A stretch of 64,000 bases of DNA from Paracholeplasma brassicae (GTDB taxonomy: Bacteria; Bacillota_I; Bacilli_A; Acholeplasmatales; UBA5453), in assembly GCF_000967915.1 (NCBI RefSeq), contig NC_022549.1, positions 62,001 to 126,000 on the forward strand. Direction: 5' to 3'. The notes beneath the pieces are model-generated. The model ran no database searches. It had not been told where the DNA came from and worked only from the letters and a program-made list of their open reading frames with translations. Shown here in pieces: positions 28,785 to 37,383 of this stretch. Position numbers and translations under genes: made by a program. Numbering within the stretch: the first letter of the stretch is position 1; every line of letters starts with the position of its first letter.

Positions 28785-29774
28785 ATGACTAAACATCATT
28801 TAGAAGATTTAACTGAAATCCATTTATCAGAAAAAAATATTTCAGCTTCAACCATCAAGTCATATAAGATTGTATTTAAGAAATATATTGATTATCTAAA
28901 GAAAGAAGACATCACCTATCCTAGGACAAGTGATGTCATTAGATACAAAAATCAGATGAAAGAACAAGGTTATTCGACTTACTATGTTTATATTCATATG
29001 AGTGCTTTAAAGGGCTTATATCTTTATTTAAAGATGAATCAAGAAAGGTTTAACTTAGATCCTAAATATAAATATGACATAATGACTGATATTAAGAATG
29101 AAAGAATAAAACCCAACGTTAAAAAAAGAGTCTTAACACCACTTGAAGCGAAACAACTCCTCTTATATACAAAAGACCAAAGAAAGTTTATTTGGGACTA
29201 TAGAAATCACGCAATCATCTATTTGATGTTAACCTCAGGTTTAAGTATTCATGAGATTACTTATTTAAAACTAGAAGACTATCAAGTGTTAAATGACGAA
29301 GCATTACTATACATCAAAAGAAAAGGCCATAGCGAAAATAAACAGGCCTCAAAAATCTCACGTGGGGCTAATGAAGCCATCACGGATTATATATCTAGAA
29401 GACAAGATCATAATCCTTATCTATTTATCGCTCATAAAAACAAGATGGAAGAAAAACCGCTAGGCAGGATGTTTTTTATGACGATGTTTAATAAGCTTTT
29501 AAAAGACGTTAAGTTAGATCACTTAGGTATCACACCTCATTCACTAAGGCATACCGCAGCTACCCTTAACTTACTTAGAGGCGCTTCAATTGAAGAGACA
29601 AAAGCACTACTTAGACATGTGAATATCAAATCAACTGAGAAGTATCAAGCATACATCAATAGATTAAAAGATAACTCTGAACTTGAAATTGATTCATATA
29701 TCTTAAGAGAAGAGATGGAAAGTAACTATTTGATGTTTTATTACTTATTAACTGATTCATATCATATCAAATGA
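28785..29774 (+). CDS. Tyrosine recombinase paralogue lacking catalytic Arg I
   Basis: A 329-residue paralogue of the recombinase just upstream, with the same order of domains. The HxLR box (TPHSLRHTAAT), LLRHVN and a Tyr (KYQAYI) are present. At the position of Arg I (GIRGVE in the partner) it reads GLSIHE, so the key arginine is serine. Loss of this arginine normally abolishes or cripples strand cleavage. The gene is otherwise intact and cotranscribed, so it may be a structural partner in a heteromeric synapse, comparable in concept to paired recombinases. A strong terminator follows. Confidence 0.8.
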   Translation: MTKHHLEDLTEIHLSEKNISASTIKSYKIVFKKYIDYLKKEDITYPRTSDVIRYKNQMKEQGYSTYYVYIHMSALKGLYLYLKMNQERFNLDPKYKYDIMTDIKNERIKPNVKKRVLTPLEAKQLLLYTKDQRKFIWDYRNHAIIYLMLTSGLSIHEITYLKLEDYQVLNDEALLYIKRKGHSENKQASKISRGANEAITDYISRRQDHNPYLFIAHKNKMEEKPLGRMFFMTMFNKLLKDVKLDHLGITPHSLRHTAATLNLLRGASIEETKALLRHVNIKSTEKYQAYINRLKDNSELEIDSYILREEMESNYLMFYYLLTDSYHIK

Positions 29775-29819
29775 TGATTTTTATATGATCTAAAATGACT
29801 AATTAAAGAATTAATAATA

Positions 29820-29858
29820 AACCCGAAAGCATGTGACTTAACTGCTTTCGGGTTTTCT
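29820..29858. terminator. Bidirectional terminator between recombinase pair and NeuD relic
   Basis: AACCCGAAAGCA (29820-29831) pairs with TGCTTTCGGGTT (29843-29854), with an 11-base loop, and is followed by TTCT on the plus strand. Confidence 0.8.
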
Positions 29859-29863
29859 ATCGT

Positions 29864-30473
29864 TTATTTTATATATTTTTTCGCAGGTATACCAATATAG
29901 ATACGAGCCTCATCAATTGATCTTGTAATGACGCACCCCCATCCCTATGGTGACATTTGAGGTGATATGAATGTTATTTCTAATGGTACTATTCATGCCA
30001 ATTAAACATAAATCACCAATCGTTGTTGAACCACCGACTGTGACACCTGAGGTAACATAGGTGAAGTTACCGATTTGATCATCATGTCAGATGATTGCAC
30101 CTGTATTAATGATTGAGTGAGAACCGATGGTTGCGTTTGTGTTAACAACGGCACGGTGCATAATAACTGTACCCTCTTTAATAGAAGCGCTAGGAGAAAC
30201 ATAAGCACTCTTTGAGATTAGGGTTCTGTAAACTAAATCTGGATGTTTTATAGCGATTTCTTTTATAAACTCATTACTACCTAAGGCGATGAAGAATAAG
30301 GCATTGGGATATTTAAATTTGATGTGATCGATATCTGATAATGTTCCAAGCGTATTTTTCTGATTATTTGAACTTTCAATAAAACCTGTTGCGGTATAAC
30401 CATTTTCTACTGCGATCTCAGATACGACTTTTGAATGTGTACCGTTACCAATAATGATTAATTCTTTTACCAC
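29864..30473 (-). pseudogene. NeuD/PglD-type sugar O-acyltransferase, broken
   Basis: The first 128 codons encode an N-terminal Rossmann-like domain (ELIIIGNGTHSKVV) and the start of a left-handed beta helix. Translation then stops at a TGA (30087-30089) where homologues have an acidic codon before HDDQIGNF. The hexapeptide repeats resume in the same frame (VTVGGSTTIGDLCLIG). They shift once more near 29935 and finish with IYIGIPAKKYIK at 29864. One nonsense and one frameshift mutation therefore separate it from function. An intact relative lies at 33186 in the neighbouring locus. It is divergent from the regulator gene at 30820. Confidence 0.8.
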
Positions 30474-30819
30474 TAAAATCAGTTCCCTTAATTAAATTAT
30501 ATTACTGGTTCTTTTGATCATATTTTTTAGAATATAAACTTCACAAACCAATCTTGATTGGTACTTTATATCGAGGAAGTAAATCATGATTCTTTGCAAA
30601 ATATCGTGGTGTTTGAAATAATTTTGAAATGAATATCATTGGCACTTACTGGGTATAAATGAAAAAAACGCTTAAATAACTCAAAAAAACTAAAATTTAT
30701 GAAAGGATTCAGACAAAAGTGTTCGTTTTATAAACAAATCGTTAAAATAGCCTTGTAATAATCAAATCTTTAAGATAAAATGTAATCGTTAATTAAACGA
30801 ACAATGATGGCGGTGGCAT
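30474..30819. other. Divergent regulatory region of the polysaccharide locus
   Basis: No gene was seen. It contains the palindrome ACCAATCTTGATTGGT (30547-30562) and the inverted pair TGTTCGTTTTA (30720-30730) and TTAAACGAACA (30793-30803), which are candidate operators for the adjacent winged-helix regulator. No two-box promoter could be fixed. Confidence 0.5.
30720..30803 (+). promoter_or_regulatory. Inverted-repeat pair flanking the regulator promoter region
   Basis: TGTTCGTTTTA and TTAAACGAACA match as inverted repeats at 10 of 11 bases, 62 bases apart, directly before the regulator start. Confidence 0.4.
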
Positions 30820-31440
30820 ATGAACAAAAACCAATTCTTTAAACCGACAGTATTATATAAAGAATATATGATACTAGACATGATTGAAAAAGATAGCCGT
30901 GTGACTCAAAGAGAAATTAGTAAAGAGATAGGGATTGCACTTTCCATGGTCAATGATCACTTAGATCAGTTTGAGAAAGAAAAGCTAGTCAAACGGATAA
31001 AACACTCAACGAAACATGTTGAGTATTTGATTACAAAAATAGGCATTGAAAGGCGTAAAGTCCTCAATATTGGATACTTGAACGCCACTAAAGAATTATA
31101 CTTCCAAGCGAAAGATACCTTTGAGAAGTTCTTAGCCCAAGTCAAAGATAAAGGATTCACCAATATTTTGTTATACGGAGCAGGAGAGGTCGCAGAGATG
31201 ATCTTACACGCGATTATGACATCTAAAACAAATGAAGTGAATGTCTTGGCTGTGATTGATGACGACCTTAGTAAGGTTGGACAAAAGATTGGCAATTATG
31301 TCATCATTCCAAGAGAGAGCATTCATGATTTTGAACATGATGGCATATTAATCACAACCTATACAAAGAAAGATTTAATCAAAGATAAATTGTTACAAAT
31401 TGATTATCCAATTGAAAACATTATAGAGTTTTTTGAATAG
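30820..31440 (+). CDS. Winged-helix regulator with nucleotide-sugar-type Rossmann domain
   Basis: A 206-residue protein. Residues 15-80 form a MarR/Lrp-like winged helix (RVTQREISKEIGIALSMVNDH). Residues 90-206 carry a YGAGEVAEMI motif and a VIDDDLSKVGQKIGNYVI segment, like the N-terminal domain of PglD or the C-terminal part of CapD-type proteins. Such fusions head surface-glycan loci in many Firmicutes and probably sense a nucleotide sugar. GGCGGTGG precedes the ATG. It starts the polysaccharide operon, ending 12 bases before the aminotransferase gene. Confidence 0.75.
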   Translation: MNKNQFFKPTVLYKEYMILDMIEKDSRVTQREISKEIGIALSMVNDHLDQFEKEKLVKRIKHSTKHVEYLITKIGIERRKVLNIGYLNATKELYFQAKDTFEKFLAQVKDKGFTNILLYGAGEVAEMILHAIMTSKTNEVNVLAVIDDDLSKVGQKIGNYVIIPRESIHDFEHDGILITTYTKKDLIKDKLLQIDYPIENIIEFFE

Positions 31441-31451
31441 AGGAAAAGAAA

Positions 31452-32570
31452 ATGGAAAAGAAAATATTACTTTCTTCACCACACATGAGTGCTGAGGGTT
31501 ATGAACAAGAATATGTAAAAGAAGCCTTTGATACCAATTGGGTTGCGCCACTAGGACCTAACGTCAATGGTTTTGAAAATGAGATAGCAGTTAAAGTGGG
31601 TATTGGACATGCAGCTGCCTTAGTATCTGGAACTGCAGCTATCCACATGGCTTTAAAGGCTGCTGGGGTAAAAGAAGGCGACATCGTATTATGTCAATCT
31701 CTAACCTTCTCTGCTACCGCGAATCCTATTATCTATGAAAAAGCGATTCCAGTATTTGTAGACAGTGATTATGAAACATGGAATATGAGTCCTAAGTTTT
31801 TAGAAGAAGCACTTATTAAATATCCAAATACGAAAGTAGTATTAGTTGTCCATTTATATGGTCTATCTGCTGATATGGACAAAATTGTAGCCTTATGTAA
31901 AAAGCATAATGTAACTCTAATTGAGGATGCTGCTGAATCTTTGGGTACTACATTTAAAGGTCGATATACAGGAACCTTAGGGGACTATGGCATATTCAGT
32001 TTTAATGGGAACAAGATTATCACGACTTCGGGTGGTGGGATGCTGGTTTCTAATAATGCTGAACGTATTCAAAAAGTTAGATTTTGGTCTACTCAAGCAA
32101 GAAATCAAGCAAGACATTACCAACATTCCGAATTAGGCTATAACTACAGAATGAGTAATGTGGTTGCAGGCATTGGTCGCGGACAATTGAAAGTACTTGA
32201 TCAAAGAGTAGAGAAGAAAAGACAGATTTATCAATACTATAAAGAATCATTAAAAGACATAAAAGAAATCGAATTCATGCCAATGAATGATTGGAACTAT
32301 TCAAACTGCTGGCTTACTAGTATTACCCTAAAAGGAAAAGTAACACCTGTAGATCTAATCATTGCTTTGGAAAAAGAGAATATTGAATCGAGACCTTTAT
32401 GGAAACCGATGCATTTACAACCATTCTTTGAAAAATACGATTTCATAGGAGATAGAACTTCTGACGATTTATTCAATAGAGGTTTATGCCTACCAAGTGA
32501 TTCAAAAATGACTATTGAAGAACAAAATCGAGTGATTAAAGCAATTAAAGAGGTTTTCAAGAATGCATAA
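31452..32570 (+). CDS. DegT/DnrJ/EryC1-family sugar aminotransferase (PglE-like)
   Basis: A 372-residue PLP enzyme. It shows GTAAIHMAL (PLP phosphate contact), EDAAESLG (Asp to pyridine N), and SFNGNKIITTSGGG with the catalytic Lys near residue 185. The local pattern fits UDP-4-keto-6-deoxy-GlcNAc 4-aminotransferases of bacillosamine synthesis. Sugar transferase and PglD-like acetyltransferase genes follow with short overlaps, forming the usual pglE-pglC-pglD order. The 4,6-dehydratase (PglF) is not in this window. Confidence 0.85.
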   Translation: MEKKILLSSPHMSAEGYEQEYVKEAFDTNWVAPLGPNVNGFENEIAVKVGIGHAAALVSGTAAIHMALKAAGVKEGDIVLCQSLTFSATANPIIYEKAIPVFVDSDYETWNMSPKFLEEALIKYPNTKVVLVVHLYGLSADMDKIVALCKKHNVTLIEDAAESLGTTFKGRYTGTLGDYGIFSFNGNKIITTSGGGMLVSNNAERIQKVRFWSTQARNQARHYQHSELGYNYRMSNVVAGIGRGQLKVLDQRVEKKRQIYQYYKESLKDIKEIEFMPMNDWNYSNCWLTSITLKGKVTPVDLIIALEKENIESRPLWKPMHLQPFFEKYDFIGDRTSDDLFNRGLCLPSDSKMTIEEQNRVIKAIKEVFKNA

Positions 32571-33189
32571 AAAAGGATTTTACGAAAGATTTATCAAAAG
32601 ACCAATGGATTTTATATTAAGCTTTATGGCGTTAATTGTGTTGTCACCAGTTTTAATTGTTGTTGCGATACTCGTGAGAATAAAACTAGGTTCACCAGTT
32701 TTGTTTAAACAAGCACGACCAGGTCAAAACGAAAAGATTTTTCATTTGTACAAGTTTAGAACTATGACCAATCAAAAAGATGCACAAGGTAGTCTTTTTC
32801 CAGACGACATTAGACTTACAAAATTTGGGAAGTTTTTACGTTCTACAAGCTTGGATGAGTTACCTAGTCTTCTTAACATTCTTAAAGGGGATTTAAGTAT
32901 AGTTGGTCCAAGACCTCTTCTTGTTCAATACCTTCCGTTATATAATGACGAGCAAAGAAGAAGACACGAAGTAAGGCCTGGTTTAACTGGTCTTGCACAA
33001 GTAAATGGTAGAAATGCCACTTCATGGGAGAGACGATTTGATTATGATGTTAATTATGTTGATAATATAACGTTATTAACAGATATGAGAGTGATGTTAT
33101 TAACGATTAAAAAAGTGATTATTAGAGAAGGAATAACATCTAGTGATTCTGTGACTATGAGAAATTTTGAAGGTAATAAGAAAATATGA
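32563..33189 (+). CDS. Initiating phosphoglycosyl transferase (PglC/WcaJ-type sugar transferase)
   Basis: A 208-residue protein with one N-terminal reentrant hydrophobic helix (about residues 14-38) and the small polyprenol phosphoglycosyltransferase signature: KQARPGQNEKIFHLYKFRTM-like segment near 45-65, DELPSLLNILKGD near 98 and VGPRPLL near 113. It would transfer a phospho-sugar (probably the modified GlcNAc made here) from UDP to undecaprenyl phosphate at the membrane, starting repeat-unit assembly. It overlaps both neighbours by 8 and 4 bases. Confidence 0.88.
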   Translation: MHKKGFYERFIKRPMDFILSFMALIVLSPVLIVVAILVRIKLGSPVLFKQARPGQNEKIFHLYKFRTMTNQKDAQGSLFPDDIRLTKFGKFLRSTSLDELPSLLNILKGDLSIVGPRPLLVQYLPLYNDEQRRRHEVRPGLTGLAQVNGRNATSWERRFDYDVNYVDNITLLTDMRVMLLTIKKVIIREGITSSDSVTMRNFEGNKKI

Positions 33190-33800
33190 GTGAACTTTTA
33201 ATAATTGGGTGCGGAGGTCATGGAAAGGTAATACTAGACATGGCGAAAAAAAAATCTAAATGGACAACCATACAATTTTTAGATGATTATCACATTGGGG
33301 AATTGATTAACGGTATTAAGGTAATTGGATCTATAGACATGATTAATTCAATTGATAATTATGACTATATTATTGCTGTTGGTGATAACAAAACTAGAGA
33401 ATCTATATTCAATATCGCTAAAAATAGTAACAACACTCTAGTTACCATTATCGATTCTAGTGCAATAATAAGTGATACCGTTGTAATTGGCAAAGGTACT
33501 GTGGTGATGCCGAATTCAGTAATTAGTACTAATTCAATAGTAAATGAGTGTTGTATTATTAATACTGGATCAATAATCGAGCATGACACAAATATAGGAG
33601 GGTTTTCTCACGTTTCACCAGGATCAGTGATTTGCGGGAATACAAAAATAGGTAAGAGTGTCTGGCTTGGAGCGAATTCAACCGTAATAAACGGGGTTTG
33701 TGTTTCTTCTGATATCATAGTAGGCGCGGGTAGCACAGTTATAAGTAATTTGAGAGTTAAAGGAACATATGTTGGATCACCCGTTAAGAAAGTAAAATGA
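33186..33800 (+). CDS. PglD/NeuD-type sugar N-acetyltransferase
   Basis: A 204-residue protein with an N-terminal nucleotide-sugar-binding Rossmann domain (LLIIGCGGHGKVILD) and a left-handed beta-helix of hexapeptide repeats (VVIGKGTVVMPNSVIS, IEHDTNIGGFSHVSPG with catalytic His, VWLGANSTVING). It probably acetylates the 4-amino sugar made by the aminotransferase. It is the intact counterpart of the broken gene at 29864. It overlaps the previous gene by ATGA. Confidence 0.85.
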   Translation: MSELLIIGCGGHGKVILDMAKKKSKWTTIQFLDDYHIGELINGIKVIGSIDMINSIDNYDYIIAVGDNKTRESIFNIAKNSNNTLVTIIDSSAIISDTVVIGKGTVVMPNSVISTNSIVNECCIINTGSIIEHDTNIGGFSHVSPGSVICGNTKIGKSVWLGANSTVINGVCVSSDIIVGAGSTVISNLRVKGTYVGSPVKKVK

Positions 33801-33823
33801 ACCTAAATGTGAGGGGGAAAAAA

Positions 33824-34894
33824 ATGAAAGTTTTATATGTATCAACGTTATCAAGTACAATAAACGCCTTTTTAGTGGAACACATAAAACAGTTGAACAA
33901 AAACGGACATCAAATCGATATTGCCGCAAACTTTAACAAGGAAATTGCACCAGAGTTAAAAAGTATCATCGGAAACACTTTTAACGTTTCATTTAACAGG
34001 AGCCCATTTAGTTTTGATAATTATAAAGCATACAAAGAAATAAGAAAAATAAGCAATAAACATAATTATGATATTATCCATCTACATACACCAGTTGCTT
34101 CGTTTATTACCAGACTTGCTGCTAGAAATTGCAAATCAAAAATTTTCTATACGGCTCATGGTTTTCATTTTCACCGGAAAAGTAGTATATTATCTTGGCT
34201 TATTTACTATCCGCTTGAACGATACTTGTCTAAATATACTCATACCCTTATTGTAATAAATTGGGAAGATTATGAATTAGCCAAAAAAAAGTTTTTTCAG
34301 AAGCGATTAGTTCATATTAATGGTGTTGGATTTGATAGAGACAAATATATTGTTAATACAAAAAAATTCAATTCAAATAAAGTCAATTTCGTTTCTGTAG
34401 GTGAAGTTAATAAGAATAAAAATCATGTACGTGTAATTAAAGCGTTGTTAAAAATAAAATTTGACTATTCCTACACTATAGTCGGTACAGGTAAACTTGA
34501 ATGTAAACTCAAACGCTTAATAAACAAATATAAGCTAAACGATAAGATAAAATTATTGGGCTATAGAGAAGACATTAACACAATTTTACTCGAAGCCGAT
34601 ATATTCATTTTTCCTTCATTAAGAGAAGGATTAGGTATTGCTGCAATTGAGGCAATGGCATCTGGATTACCAATTTTGACTTCGAATGTGCACGGTATTA
34701 ATGATTACTCAGCAGAAGAAATTTCTGGATTCAAGTTTAATCCAAAGAATGTGAGTGATATAGCTCATAAAATAGAGAAAATTATTAATAATAAGGATAA
34801 TTGGATCTCATATAGTAATAATAACATTAGGGAATCGGAAAAGTATGATATAAAGTTAATTTTGAATGAAATAATAAAAATTTATGATGTATAG
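33824..34894 (+). CDS. Glycosyltransferase family 4 (second sugar of the repeat unit)
   Basis: A 356-residue GT-B enzyme. N-terminal HLHTPVASF and YTAHGFHFH (donor-side GT4 signature) and a C-terminal EADIFIFPSLREGLGIAAIEAMASG EX7E box are clear. GAGGGGG with six-base spacing places the start at 33824 and not at the in-frame ATG 33797. The gene follows the initiating transferase genes, so it likely adds the second sugar. Substrate unknown. Confidence 0.85.
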   Translation: MKVLYVSTLSSTINAFLVEHIKQLNKNGHQIDIAANFNKEIAPELKSIIGNTFNVSFNRSPFSFDNYKAYKEIRKISNKHNYDIIHLHTPVASFITRLAARNCKSKIFYTAHGFHFHRKSSILSWLIYYPLERYLSKYTHTLIVINWEDYELAKKKFFQKRLVHINGVGFDRDKYIVNTKKFNSNKVNFVSVGEVNKNKNHVRVIKALLKIKFDYSYTIVGTGKLECKLKRLINKYKLNDKIKLLGYREDINTILLEADIFIFPSLREGLGIAAIEAMASGLPILTSNVHGINDYSAEEISGFKFNPKNVSDIAHKIEKIINNKDNWISYSNNNIRESEKYDIKLILNEIIKIYDV

Positions 34895-34924
34895 TAAATT
34901 TGAATATTGAATAGAGGTAAATAT

Positions 34925-36000
34925 ATGATTGGAATAATACATTTGATCAATACAGAATTTTCACCCTATATAAAGAAATATACGAGTATTTTAGATGAGT
35001 TACAATTAGAGTATGAGATTGTATTTTGGAATAGATTAAACTATGAATATACACGAAAAGAGTTTGTTGTGTATAATGATTACACACCACTTGAAACAAG
35101 TAAATATAAGAAAGCTTTAAAATTTATGAGATATAGGAAATTCGTTAATAGGATACTTAGTCAAAAAAAATACAGTAAAGTGATATTTCTAACAACATTA
35201 ACCGGTTTTTTAGTTAATACTAAAAATTTAAAAAAATACAGGGGTAAATTTATTTTTGATATCCGTGACTATACATATGAGAACAACATATTTTTTAGAT
35301 TCTTTGAAAAAAAAATAATTAATTATTCTAGGATTACAACCATATCATCACCATATTTTAAAAATTTCTACCAAAGTTCAATTACATACTGTCCCATAAC
35401 ATAAACAATAATCAAGTTTCTCAAGCCAAATACCACCGTTTTGAAAAGAAGGAAACCATTCCTTTAAAACTTTCATTTATTGGAGCAATTAGACATTTTG
35501 AAAACGATAAAAACGTAGTTGACTGTTTAGCGTGTGACCCTAGATATATTGTTGAGTTTCACGGTCACGGGGCTAGCTATCAAGATTTAAAATCATACAC
35601 TCAAGGATTAGAAAATGTCAATATGACAGGAAAGTATGATAATGAACAAAAAGAGAAACTGATAATTAGTTCTGATATTATTAACAGTTATTATCCTGGT
35701 AAAGATCCTGTGAATCACTATGCACTATCAAATAAATTTTATGATGCGATTATTTATAAGAAACCCCTTTGGGCTAACCCGGACGTTTATCTAGGCCAAA
35801 TAGCATTAGAAAATGGAATAGGGTTGAATGTGCGGCTATCGGATAATTTAGCAGAAGAACTATATACAGCCTATATGGGAATTGATAAAATGAAGTTTGA
35901 AGCTAATTGTGATTCCTTATTAAAATTTATTCTTGAAGATGAGAGATATTTCTATTTAAAGATTAAAGATTTCTTTAATTCAGAAGAGTTAACAATATGA
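34925..36000 (+). pseudogene. Glycosyltransferase gene with a single frameshift
   Basis: The first 160 codons (to 35404) read IIHLINTEFSPYIKKY and FDIRDYTYENNIFF, a GT4-like N-terminal half. A one-base shift near 35395 then moves the frame to HNINNNQVSQAKYHRFEKK, SFIGAIRHFENDKNV and a C-terminal half ending at 36000. That end overlaps the polymerase start by ATGA, as expected of an intact operon member. The start at 34925 has AGAGG eight bases upstream. Either a recent mutation, a phase-variable state or an assembly error is possible. There is no long homopolymer at the site. Confidence 0.75.
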
Positions 36001-37382
36001 AGAATATACTGATTGTCTCTAATATACTATTATCACTAATCATAGTAGTTTTATCGGTGATCAATAAAATTCCCGTAATCAGTCTTTTAGCTATTTTTTA
36101 TACTTTCGTAATTACAATCATTCTTCTTACTAAGAGTGAATACTTAAAATTATTCAAGTATTTAGGATTTAAAATCCTATTCGTGATTCTTGAAATTAGA
36201 TACATAATTATGCCATTATTCATCGCGATTGTCGGTAAAACCGATAGTATTGGTCGACAACCAGATTCATCAAGCATCTTAGTGGCTGTAATTTTTATGA
36301 TAATTGAAATGTTAACAATAATAATCAGTGCTACATATTTTTATAAGGATAAACTTGGAAAAGAAAGTATTAAGCCGTATAATTCAAATAACAGTAACTA
36401 TTCTATATTTTATATTGGCTTAATAATAATCTCCATTGTCCTGTTGGCTTTATACCCAAGATTATTGGGTAATTTTGACATTCTAAGTATACGAGATATT
36501 GAAATTGTTAGTTACTTTAGAGGTTTTGATATTAGAATCATTCGGTTTACCCAAATACTGATTACAATTTATTCTGTTTCATTTATACACAGATTAAGTA
36601 AAAATAGCAAATTCGGTTATTATGTGGGATTGTTATTTTCATTAACATTAGTAGTACTTAGTATGTCAATTCTGCAATCAGAAAATAGAGCATCTTTTAT
36701 AATTAGTGCTATATCATACATGTCCATGATTTCCTGGATATATAGAAAAAATGATGGTTTTATTAAGTATGTATTTTTAGCGGCTATTGTTTTGATTATA
36801 TCGATTATAACATTGCAGCGAGAAAAACTATATGGAAGTAACCTAGAAAATTCAATTACATCACTTTCAAAACTAATTCAAGTATATTTTTCTGGTCCTA
36901 ACTCGGTTGCAAACAGTATTGATCTATTCAAAAATGACGCATATTTGTTAAATGCTAAAACTTTTTTAACTGACGTCTTTTTATGGTCAGGTTATTTGGG
37001 TAACGTTCTATTTAAAAATGAGATACTTCAAAACTACGGCACCTCCTATCGATTTAATTATTTCATATATGAAGGTATGATGTATGGTGAAGGTGATCAA
37101 ATTATACCGCTTATTGGTCAGAGTATTGCCTATTTCAAAATAGCTGGTATAATTTTAATGCCAACTATTTTAACTAAATTATTGTCCGTATTTGATACTT
37201 TCGCAATTAAATCCTGTACAGTTGACGAAAAATACATTTTTTCATTTATAACAGTTGTATTTGGACTATTTCCCATCTACAATATTTCGATACTAGGATT
37301 GTATTTCTTTGATAGATTTTTAATCATGTTTATATTTTACTATATAAACAAATACGTAAATAAAATAATAAGAGGGTTATAA
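35997..37382 (+). CDS. wzy: Oligosaccharide repeat-unit polymerase (Wzy-like)
   Basis: A 461-residue integral membrane protein with about 11-12 hydrophobic segments and a long extracytoplasmic loop (roughly residues 260-360). Sequence identity in this family is low. The call rests on topology, on its place between glycosyltransferases and on the nearby Wzx-type flippase gene. It would link lipid-bound repeat units at the outer face of the membrane. Confidence 0.7.
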   Translation: MKNILIVSNILLSLIIVVLSVINKIPVISLLAIFYTFVITIILLTKSEYLKLFKYLGFKILFVILEIRYIIMPLFIAIVGKTDSIGRQPDSSSILVAVIFMIIEMLTIIISATYFYKDKLGKESIKPYNSNNSNYSIFYIGLIIISIVLLALYPRLLGNFDILSIRDIEIVSYFRGFDIRIIRFTQILITIYSVSFIHRLSKNSKFGYYVGLLFSLTLVVLSMSILQSENRASFIISAISYMSMISWIYRKNDGFIKYVFLAAIVLIISIITLQREKLYGSNLENSITSLSKLIQVYFSGPNSVANSIDLFKNDAYLLNAKTFLTDVFLWSGYLGNVLFKNEILQNYGTSYRFNYFIYEGMMYGEGDQIIPLIGQSIAYFKIAGIILMPTILTKLLSVFDTFAIKSCTVDEKYIFSFITVVFGLFPIYNISILGLYFFDRFLIMFIFYYINKYVNKIIRGL

Positions 37383-37383
37383 A

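Noticed and set aside
30087-30089. UGA read as tryptophan (mycoplasma code) in the NeuD gene
   Set aside because: UGA ends many clear genes here (6627, 15455 region neighbours and rhaB-type overlaps), tryptophan uses UGG throughout, and the same gene also has a frameshift.
35623-36000. A separate 125-residue gene
   Set aside because: The frame is open much further upstream and continues the frameshifted glycosyltransferase; the ATG at 35623 has no ribosome site of its own.
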